Part shown: positions 56,689 through 64,000 of the stretch, piece after piece
Numbering within the stretch: position 1 is the stretch's first letter
How the letters are laid out: every line of letters starts with the position of its first letter
Assembly: GCA_030682375.1 (NCBI GenBank)
Contig: JAUXOL010000013.1
Location: 230,051 to 294,050 of the forward strand
DNA: 64,000 nucleotides
Direction: 5' to 3'
From: Gallionella sp.
Lineage (GTDB): Bacteria > Pseudomonadota > Gammaproteobacteria > Burkholderiales > Gallionellaceae
Made by a program: the position numbers and the translations under genes
Notes under the pieces: generated by a model
Seen by the model: the letters and a program-made list of their open reading frames with translations, nothing else
What the model was told of the DNA's origin: nothing
The model's database searches: none

Positions 56689-57350
56689 GCTATCTCCTTC
56701 AGCACCATGAAACTTTCAGCATATTTACACCCGGCCGCGGCACCTCGCAGTGTTGCCAGCGCAGTTATGCTTTCTTCGCTTCTCGGAAACGGATGAGGAC
56801 GTAATTCGCTTTGATATACCAGTAAGACTTCCATCTTGCGTTCAAACTGGTCGGACACATCTACAAACATGTTGGGCACGAAACCGCCGCTCGCAGATTG
56901 CGCAAAATCAGTTTCACTCAACGTCTCGACCATCATCACCTTGCGCACTGAAGGATAACGAAAGGATTTGGTACAACTGTAAGCTGCGGCAAAAGCATGC
57001 TGGTGATCGGAATGCACATCATGCTGGAACGGTAGAAAAACCTGATTGGGCTGCACACTTTGGAAGACCTTGGATATGGCCGCCACCAGTTGCGACATCG
57101 GGACTTCATCCAACCTAGCAGCAGGAAAGCCTAAATGATGCACACTGTCAAAATCGTACATCTGTGCAACAGTTTCTATTTCGCGCGCTCTGCGCGCTAT
57201 CGCCTCGGGTGTAAACCCACATTCTGCAGTCATTGCGGTGACGATCAGCCAATGAATCTCATCACCTTGCGCTTTGTGCTTCAGCAACGTACCGCCACAC
57301 CCCAATGTTTCATCATCCGGGTGAACTGCAACCACCAGAATCTTTTGCAT
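56685..57350 (-). CDS. PIG-L family deacetylase
   Basis: 221 aa; ILVVAVHPDDETLGCGGTLLKH; PFQHDVHSDHQHAFAAA. Confidence 0.92.
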   Translation of the reverse strand: MQKILVVAVHPDDETLGCGGTLLKHKAQGDEIHWLIVTAMTAECGFTPEAIARRAREIETVAQMYDFDSVHHLGFPAARLDEVPMSQLVAAISKVFQSVQPNQVFLPFQHDVHSDHQHAFAAAYSCTKSFRYPSVRKVMMVETLSETDFAQSASGGFVPNMFVDVSDQFERKMEVLLVYQSELRPHPFPRSEESITALATLRGAAAGCKYAESFMVLKEIA

Positions 57351-57352
57351 AT

Positions 57353-58513
57353 TTAGTTCATCTCCAATGGGTCTTCAGTCTTCTTCAGCAGCTGGCTGAA
57401 GTCGGTCGTTCTTATTAACTCATAGACTTTTTTGCAGCTATTTCCATCGCCGTAGGGGTTCTTTATCTCAGCGAGATTTCTCTGAAAGACGTCCGAGAGA
57501 AGTTTCGAAACTGATTTTTCAATGTCGTCTTTTGAGTTGTCACAAAAGAGAACATTGTCACCGCAGTACCTTCCCTTTTGTCGCAACCCGACATTGATCG
57601 CCCCCAGGGGAATAGATGCAGCCTCAAGAATGCCGGAGGACGAATTTCCAATGAGGAACCTCGCCTGCTTATACAAAGACAGGAAGGTTTCGCGATTTAG
57701 GTTCTTGTAGAACCAGAATGCCGGATCGTTCTCATACTGCGCGATCTTCTCGATAATCAGATGATTTCCTGGATCGCTATTGGGGTAACTGACAATCGCA
57801 GGGATTCCCGATTTTTTTAACGCCAAGAGAATGTTCTCGAAACAAACTCCGGCATCGGCCCTCTCCTGGTCTACGGGGTGATATATCACCATCGCATAGC
57901 CGTCCAGTTTCTTGCCTTCCGGCAACAACCGTCTTGCTTCCTCAAGCGTCCCGCTGCGATGCGAAACAAATTTGTCGAGCGCTATGCTGCCTGCGACAAA
58001 TATTCTGTTGGCAGACTCTCCCATCTTAAGCAGCCGCTGCTTGTGCTGGTCTATCGAAACCACATGAAATGTCGAGAGCTTGGAGGTTGCATGCCTGACA
58101 ACAGTATCGGCATGCCCGTCTTTCTCATGGTCTCCACCGAAAAAATGTATCGTCGGAATATTCAGGAATGTTCCAAGCATGCCGCCCACCAACACATCCT
58201 CCCTGTCACCCGCATACAAAATCAAATCCGGCATCCACGAGGCCACAACGTCCACTGCATTCTGAAGCATGATACTGGCTGTCTTTAGTCTGGCTTTTTG
58301 CGAGTCAGAGTCAATCAGGCTCTCGATTTCGGCCAGAATTCCAAAACCGTCCTTTTTGATCAGATCAACAGTATTGCCGTAGGTGAAAGAAAGATGTGCG
58401 CCTGCAACGAGCAGCTTGAGTTCTATTTCAGCATCACTATCCAGAAGCCGGTAAAGACCACTCATCAAGTCGTAATCAGACCTGATTGTTGTAATAGCGA
58501 GTATTTTCTTCAT
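57353..58513 (-). CDS. Hydrolysing UDP-sugar 2-epimerase (NeuC/LegG family)
   Basis: 386 aa; KILAITTIRSDYDLMSGLYRLLDSDAEIELKLLVAGAHLS; PTIHFFGGDHEKDGHADTVVRHATSKLS; FLIGNSSSGILEAASIPLGAINVG. Confidence 0.93.
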   Translation of the reverse strand: MKKILAITTIRSDYDLMSGLYRLLDSDAEIELKLLVAGAHLSFTYGNTVDLIKKDGFGILAEIESLIDSDSQKARLKTASIMLQNAVDVVASWMPDLILYAGDREDVLVGGMLGTFLNIPTIHFFGGDHEKDGHADTVVRHATSKLSTFHVVSIDQHKQRLLKMGESANRIFVAGSIALDKFVSHRSGTLEEARRLLPEGKKLDGYAMVIYHPVDQERADAGVCFENILLALKKSGIPAIVSYPNSDPGNHLIIEKIAQYENDPAFWFYKNLNRETFLSLYKQARFLIGNSSSGILEAASIPLGAINVGLRQKGRYCGDNVLFCDNSKDDIEKSVSKLLSDVFQRNLAEIKNPYGDGNSCKKVYELIRTTDFSQLLKKTEDPLEMN

Positions 58514-59214
58514 TGGTCGGCTCCCGACTTCAGCACCTGAATGGCTTGTTTGGTGCCCACATTAAATAGCAAATCGAGACAAGACAGTCCTGATATGAAT
58601 TCCCGGGAATTTTTCTGCGCGTAAACAGGATGCGAGAAGTTTACATACTCGAGTGCAATCCCTTCTGACTCGAAAATAGCATCATCCTGATAGGCCTGCG
58701 CCCCCTTGCCGGAAAGATAATGTTTGGCATTTGTTGCCTTCAATAGCTGCAGAACCAAATCCGCTTTCTTGGCCTCGCGATCATAGTTTGTCTGGCTTTG
58801 CATGATCACTTTCGTGCCGATCCCGAACAATGCCATACTCGTGCTCATCGACTCCATGACCACATCAAGCAAGAAAGTTGTTTGCTTCTGGAACATCGGT
58901 TGAATTACAGGATATATTTGATCGAAGAATGGATGCTTCTTGTAGTTATTCAGCAAAAAGTTATTGTGCTTGGTTCCCCATGTTGGATCGGCAATCTGCA
59001 AGTCTTTAAACGGGATTTCAAGGTAATTCTGTTTCACAAACGGAATCGTCAGATATTTCACTTTCCCATCATTCGTGAGAAATTGGTTGCGATGCTGAAA
59101 CGCACTGTCCGACAGCTGCACGTCATCCAGCACAATCAATACCTCACTGCATGCGATTTTATGCAGCAGCCCAAGCCATGGAAAATAGCAAGGCTGGTGA
59201 ATGGAAAATATCAT
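58510..59214 (-). CDS. WbqC-family protein
   Basis: 234 aa; MIFSIHQPCYFPWLGLLHKIACSEVLIVLDDVQLSDSAFQHRNQFL. Confidence 0.93.
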   Translation of the reverse strand: MIFSIHQPCYFPWLGLLHKIACSEVLIVLDDVQLSDSAFQHRNQFLTNDGKVKYLTIPFVKQNYLEIPFKDLQIADPTWGTKHNNFLLNNYKKHPFFDQIYPVIQPMFQKQTTFLLDVVMESMSTSMALFGIGTKVIMQSQTNYDREAKKADLVLQLLKATNAKHYLSGKGAQAYQDDAIFESEGIALEYVNFSHPVYAQKNSREFISGLSCLDLLFNVGTKQAIQVLKSGADQ

Positions 59215-59882
59215 TTCTTCTTTGCCACCAAATAATATTCAGATGCCGTGTTCTCAGATAAGGATGAGGCGCGTTCGTAATAGCCGCAGTCAATGACTTC
59301 AAGCCGATCGAACAACCCTAGGAACTCTTGCTCATTTTTTGGTGAAAAGACTTTGCAACCTTCCTGAGTTGGAATCCGCCCGTCAATCACATAGGTATCC
59401 ACATCAATCAGTTTTGCGTTCTTAACTTTCACATCCCTGGGCGTGATCAAAGTACACAACAACATCCCCCCGGGTTTGAGCCATTCATATAGCTTTGCGA
59501 TCGATGCAAGCAATCCTTGTTTGTCGTTATAGTAGAGCATCTGCCAAGCCACAATCAGGTCAAAATGGCCGGTTAGATTTGGCTCACTCCCGCTAACCAA
59601 GAAATTAGCCGGATTGAAGTTCCCGAATTTGGCTAGCCTGTTCTTCGCAATATTCACGCTGCTTTCGGATATCTCAATGCCGTACAACTCCTGCATGTGC
59701 TGAATAAGAAACTCGGCATTGTTGGCGGAGCCAAAGCCGTAATCCAGACATCTTCCATTCAGGTTGATATCCTTCCTGTTCTGAAAAAACAAGGTGACTA
59801 AATTTTCATTGGGATAGCTTAAGAAGCTTCCAGCTTTGTTGTTGCTGTATATGTCATCCCAATTGGCAATATTTTTGTCCAT
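59211..59882 (-). CDS. Class I SAM methyltransferase
   Basis: 223 aa; GRCLDYGFGSANNAEFLIQHMQELYGIEISESSV; LIVAWQMLYYNDKQG. Confidence 0.88.
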   Translation of the reverse strand: MDKNIANWDDIYSNNKAGSFLSYPNENLVTLFFQNRKDINLNGRCLDYGFGSANNAEFLIQHMQELYGIEISESSVNIAKNRLAKFGNFNPANFLVSGSEPNLTGHFDLIVAWQMLYYNDKQGLLASIAKLYEWLKPGGMLLCTLITPRDVKVKNAKLIDVDTYVIDGRIPTQEGCKVFSPKNEQEFLGLFDRLEVIDCGYYERASSLSENTASEYYLVAKKK

Positions 59883-59900
59883 CAGCTACCCCGCGTCCAA

Positions 59901-60899
59901 TTAAAGTACTTCATCGGGCAAATAATCACGTTGCGCCACTTGCCCGATGATTTCATCCCAACGCATCGGATTTATGCCGGCTCCGGGACGTTTGACCGCA
60001 AGGTTGTCCGAGCTGAAAGCTTCACCCGCCTTAATTGGCCGTGCCGCGACAATGCTTTTGCGTGAAATTGGAATATTTTTTGCTTCGCTTTTACTTGCCT
60101 TTTTGATGCCGTCGCCAATCGCCTGATCTATGTTTCGGATGGCTCGCACCATCGATTTAAGTTCATTCGGCTCTAGACTTGCCTTGTGGTCAGGTCCTTC
60201 CATGGTTCGATCCAGCGTGAAGTGTTTTTCAATCACACTAGCGCCCATTGCAACTGCGGCTATCGGCACTTCGATTCCTTGAGTGTGGTCGGAATATCCA
60301 ACTTTCACGCCGAAGGCATCCCGCATCGTTTGCATGGCCCGAAGGTTAACTTCGTCGATTGGGCACGGGTATTCGGTTGTGGCATGCAGCACCGTTATCT
60401 TCTCTTTGGGGACGCCCTGATCGACCAGGACATCCAATGCATCCTCCACTTCGCCAAGGTCGGCCATGCCGGTCGACAGAATCACTTCTTTGCCCAATCG
60501 CCCAATGTGTCGCAAGTAGGGCAGATTGGTAATTTCTCCGCTGGGAATTTTGAAAATCGGCATTCCAAAGTCATTCAACAACTCGATACTATCGTGATCA
60601 AACGGCGTCGAGAGAAACATGATCCGCTTTTCATTGCAGTAGCTGATAAGTGTGCGGTGCGCATCTTCATCCAGCTCCAGCTTTTTGATCATTTCATATT
60701 GAGATTCACCCGCCGAAGTCGTTTGCTTTTGATAGTCGGCTTTTTGAGCAGTTTTACTGACCAGCTTATCCGCTTTAAAGGTCTGGAATTTCACTGCATC
60801 GGCGCCCGCCTCAACAGCCACATCCACAAGCCTTTTAGCCAAATCGAGTGAACCGTTATGGTTGACCCCTGCTTCGGCGATAACGAAAGTCTTAATCAT
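59901..60899 (-). CDS. N-acylneuraminate/legionaminate synthase (NeuB/LegI family) with SAF domain
   Basis: Likely start MIKTFVIAEAGVNHNGSLDLAKRLVD at 60899; VKFQTFKADKLVSK; FSDNLAVKRPGAGINPM SAF tail. Confidence 0.95.
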   Translation of the reverse strand: MIKTFVIAEAGVNHNGSLDLAKRLVDVAVEAGADAVKFQTFKADKLVSKTAQKADYQKQTTSAGESQYEMIKKLELDEDAHRTLISYCNEKRIMFLSTPFDHDSIELLNDFGMPIFKIPSGEITNLPYLRHIGRLGKEVILSTGMADLGEVEDALDVLVDQGVPKEKITVLHATTEYPCPIDEVNLRAMQTMRDAFGVKVGYSDHTQGIEVPIAAVAMGASVIEKHFTLDRTMEGPDHKASLEPNELKSMVRAIRNIDQAIGDGIKKASKSEAKNIPISRKSIVAARPIKAGEAFSSDNLAVKRPGAGINPMRWDEIIGQVAQRDYLPDEVL

Positions 60900-61485
60900 T
60901 TGCATGGCCTGTGAATAACGATCCAGCTTTAATAAAATCATTTTCTTTGGTAGCGACAGCCTCTCTTGTTGCCGCATTACTGCCCACAAAAGTACCCTGC
61001 CCGACTACACCCCCTCCATTAATAACGGCCGTGGTCGATATATGGCAATGGTCACCAACGATAGCGTCATGCTCGATCAGAGCTTTAGTATTGATAATGC
61101 AGTTGCTGCCGATGGTAGCGCGTGAGTTGATCAGCGCATCGTGCATAATGATTGTTCCCTCCCCTACAGACGCATGCCTGGAAACATATGCTCTCGGCGA
61201 AATGATCACCGGCAACGTATATCCAAGGGACTTTGCATATTCAAAAAGTCGAATCCGCACCTGCGGACTTCTGATCTGCCCGACAGTGATGAGCGCAAAA
61301 TCACAGCTTGAGCGCAGGCTTGAAAGATTGTCATCTTTGCCCAAAATCTGGTATCCAAGAATCTCTTTACCGCCGGGGTCTTTATCAACGATGCCCGCAA
61401 TCTCGAACTTGTCTTCCTGCTCAATCACGTCGATACAAGAGGCGCAATGCCCCCCACCACCGATCAATATCAGCTTCGGCTTCAT
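60892..61485 (-). CDS. NeuD/PglD-family sugar O/N-acyltransferase (LegH-like)
   Basis: 197 aa; KLILIGGGGHCASCIDVIEQEDKFEIAGIVD; GTIIMHDALINSRATIGSNCIINTKALIEHDAIVGDHCHISTTAVINGG. Confidence 0.9.
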   Translation of the reverse strand: MKPKLILIGGGGHCASCIDVIEQEDKFEIAGIVDKDPGGKEILGYQILGKDDNLSSLRSSCDFALITVGQIRSPQVRIRLFEYAKSLGYTLPVIISPRAYVSRHASVGEGTIIMHDALINSRATIGSNCIINTKALIEHDAIVGDHCHISTTAVINGGGVVGQGTFVGSNAATREAVATKENDFIKAGSLFTGHAND

Positions 61486-62633
61486 TGGATTCTCGCGCTG
61501 CTGGGGATGTTCACAACGCGCTCCTCAAGCCATTTGGCATTGGATAGATCGGATGACTGGCAGTCCCGGAACATGTCGAGTTCGTTCATCAAGCGCCATA
61601 TCGGTCTCGACATCACGCCGGCCTCGTTCAGTTCTTTCAAGAATTGGTCCCGTGCCTGCTTGTCCTCCAGCACAAGTGCGTTGAGCCAATAGTTCGCTGT
61701 TGCCTGTTTCGGCTCTTTAACAAAGGAGAGGCCCGCATCTGCGAAGAAAGCGGCATAAGCCAAAGCAATTTGGCGCTTGCTCTCGAGCAGTCGCGGCAGG
61801 CTTTCCATCTGGGCGCATCCTAAGGCGGCATTGATGTTCGGGAGCCGATAGTTGTAGCCGATCTCGTCGTGGATGAATTCGTACGGATGGGGTACTTTTG
61901 CGGTCGTGGTGATATGTTTCGCACGCTTGGCCAGTGCCTCATCATCGGTAACGATCATTCCGCCGCCACCTGTTGTGATGGTTTTGTTGCCGTTGAAACT
62001 GAATGCGGCCAATTTGCCGAATGTCCCCGTGTGCCTTCCCTGATAATAACTGCCGAGACTTTCTGCCGCATCTTCGACCAGAGCGATGCCGAACTGCTCA
62101 CAGATATCAGCTATTGCATCGATCCGACAAGGATGTCCGAATGTATGCATGGGTACGATGGCGGATATCTTCCGGCCTGTAGTCTTGTTGATGCAGCCGC
62201 CTGCGGTTCGAGTCGCATTGGCAGAAAGGAAGGCCTCCAGACTTACCGGACTCAATCCAAGCGTGTCTCTATCCACATCGACAAACACCGGCTTGGCCCC
62301 GCAATAGCTGATTGCATTGCAAGTCGCCACGAACGACAAAGACTGCGTAATCACTTCGTCATCCGGGCCTACGCCGGCAAGCTTGAGTGCGATATGCAAT
62401 GCCGCCGTGCCGTTCACCGTGGCTACGGCATATTTCGCCCCCGTGTATTTCACCATTTCCTGTTCGAACCGATCGACGTATTTGCCCACACTGGACACGA
62501 ATGTCGAGTCGATGCAATCGATCACATAGGCTTTCTCATTGCCCACAAATTTCGGTTCATGCAATGGAATGAACTCGGCCGTTTGGTAGACGCCCCGTAT
62601 GAAATCGATAACCGGCTGATGTTTTTTTATCAT
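61482..62633 (-). CDS. legC: LegC-type PLP aminotransferase (DegT/DnrJ/EryC1)
   Basis: Likely start MIKKHQPVIDFIRGVYQTAEFIPLHEPKF at 62633; AAFSFNGNKTITTGGGGMIVTDDE; VEDAAESLGSYYQGRHTG. Confidence 0.93.
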   Translation of the reverse strand: MIKKHQPVIDFIRGVYQTAEFIPLHEPKFVGNEKAYVIDCIDSTFVSSVGKYVDRFEQEMVKYTGAKYAVATVNGTAALHIALKLAGVGPDDEVITQSLSFVATCNAISYCGAKPVFVDVDRDTLGLSPVSLEAFLSANATRTAGGCINKTTGRKISAIVPMHTFGHPCRIDAIADICEQFGIALVEDAAESLGSYYQGRHTGTFGKLAAFSFNGNKTITTGGGGMIVTDDEALAKRAKHITTTAKVPHPYEFIHDEIGYNYRLPNINAALGCAQMESLPRLLESKRQIALAYAAFFADAGLSFVKEPKQATANYWLNALVLEDKQARDQFLKELNEAGVMSRPIWRLMNELDMFRDCQSSDLSNAKWLEERVVNIPSSARIQ

Positions 62634-62635
62634 CT

Positions 62636-63832
62636 CTACATTTTTCCGTCGAGATATTTGCCGGTTTCCTTGTGCCCGAATTCTGGAATCATATGGCAAA
62701 ACAAATCCACGATTTCATTCTTGCTCCAACTCCCGGCCTTCTTCCAGTCATCGATATTTCGGGTGAACATTTCAAGCGCCGTATCATCGAAAACCGGTTC
62801 GTTCTTTATGACCCCAAGATTCTGGAATCGGACCATGTCGAGCGTTTCGTTATCCGTAAAGAATTCCTCAAAATCCTTTTCTCCGGTCGTATCGCTGTCA
62901 GTGAACAGACACGGCCATTTCCCTTGCTCGGGCAACGTCTCGGCCAGCCTTCTCGCCTCATCTTCCGATGTACACAAATATGGCTCATAACCCATCTGTT
63001 CGAGATATTTAACCGCGATCTCGGCAAAAGTGATCAGGTGCAATTCCTCACTTAATTTCGGAAAAAAGATATCCCTGTTCTCGCCGAATATGCAGGACAT
63101 CAGACAAAGCTCACCCGACTCCTTTGGAGTAACGAAATAACGCTTGATGTCCTGGGGAGCGACGATAGGCTGCCGCTTCTGGATACGCTGATTGAAGCCG
63201 TGCAAAAGCGAACCGTCCGAGAAAGCCACGTTGGCAAACCGCGCCGTAGAGATATCGATCTCCAGACTACGCCTCATCAAGAACATTTCCATGATGCGCT
63301 TTGAAGCACCCATCATGTTCACCGGATTGGCTGCCTTGTCGGTCGAAACACAGAAATATTTACGCGACTTGTTCGCGATAGACTGGAGCAATGTCTTTTC
63401 CGTATTGAATATGTTCACGTCGATCATCCGCATCAACGTAAAAGGATCCTTCTCGCTCCGCACATGCTTCAAGGCCGACAGGTTAAGTACATAGTCATAT
63501 TTACCATCTGCCTTGATAAAGGCATCGTACTCAACCGAACCTACATCAAGCGCAAACGTCTGGAAATCGCCATCGATATAGCCATAAGAACTCCGGATGT
63601 CCCGAACCAGTTCAACCATGTTGTTTTCGCTGATATCGACAACATGAAGCTTTCTTGGCTCCCTCTTGAATATTTCTTTGGTAACGGCTTGCCCAATGGA
63701 ACCCGCCCCGCCAATAACCAAAAAGGTCGATGATGAGACAATACGGCGCAATTCCTGCTCGTTAGACATAACATCATGAACGAACAGTTCTTTTTCTCTA
63801 CCAATAAGGGATAGGATCGATACCATTTTCAA
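62636..63832 (-). CDS. legB: LegB-type NAD-dependent sugar 4,6-dehydratase
   Basis: 398 aa; FLVIGGAGSIGQAVTKEIFKREPRKLHVVDISENNMVELVRDIRSSYG; CVSTDKAANPVNMMGASKRIMEMFL. Confidence 0.92.
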   Translation of the reverse strand: MKMVSILSLIGREKELFVHDVMSNEQELRRIVSSSTFLVIGGAGSIGQAVTKEIFKREPRKLHVVDISENNMVELVRDIRSSYGYIDGDFQTFALDVGSVEYDAFIKADGKYDYVLNLSALKHVRSEKDPFTLMRMIDVNIFNTEKTLLQSIANKSRKYFCVSTDKAANPVNMMGASKRIMEMFLMRRSLEIDISTARFANVAFSDGSLLHGFNQRIQKRQPIVAPQDIKRYFVTPKESGELCLMSCIFGENRDIFFPKLSEELHLITFAEIAVKYLEQMGYEPYLCTSEDEARRLAETLPEQGKWPCLFTDSDTTGEKDFEEFFTDNETLDMVRFQNLGVIKNEPVFDDTALEMFTRNIDDWKKAGSWSKNEIVDLFCHMIPEFGHKETGKYLDGKM

Positions 63833-63840
63833 CCTTTTGC

Positions 63841-64000
63841 TTAGTCTTTCCCGAACAAGTCCCGACTATAGACCTTGTCCGCCACGTCGCGGATATCGTC
63901 GGTGATACGGTTGGCCACGATCACATCCGCCTGCTGCTTGAACTGCGCCAGATCGTTCACCACCCGCGAGCGGAAGAACTCCGGCTCTTTCAGGGCGGGC
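63841..64000 (-). CDS. C-terminus of UDP-glucose dehydrogenase-like protein (truncated by window)
   Basis: Manual translation: [51 protein letters not shown]. Confidence 0.75.
   Translation of the reverse strand, partial: PALKEPEFFRSRVVNDLAQFKQQADVIVANRITDDIRDVADKVYSRDLFGKD

Overview
The window appears to come from a betaproteobacterial chemolithotroph; the Gallionellaceae/Sulfuricellaceae-like assignment is inferred from gene content only. It has two parts. (1) About 1-34.4 kb is a dense sulfur-oxidation island: a PhnD-type sensor kinase, DUF302, soxYZAXB without soxCD, a FadL-like porin, dsrE2-tusA, fccAB, a second soxYZ, SLC13 and SulP permeases, soeABC, sat-aprM-aprBA, a DsrC-like protein without the C-terminal cysteines, a rhodanese, a NarX/NarL-type two-component system and an SQR-family flavoprotein. 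(2) About 34.4-64 kb is a cell-surface polysaccharide region: a gfcABCD/yjbEFGH-like operon with a GfcC-YjbH-PAP2 fusion, WcaJ/WecG-type initiation genes, glycosyltransferases, Wzx/Wzy candidates and a nonulosonic (legionaminic-type) acid gene set with PIG-L, WbqC and methyltransferase genes. The main hidden signal I found by eye is a recurring pair of CCC-N5-GGG dyads (approximately TAACCCNNNNNGGGNTAT), with centres 22-26 bp apart. It occurs in five intergenic regions, all next to sulfur genes and including the promoter region of the two-component system itself. This suggests an undescribed local sulfur regulon. No tRNA, rRNA, CRISPR array or transposase was recognised.
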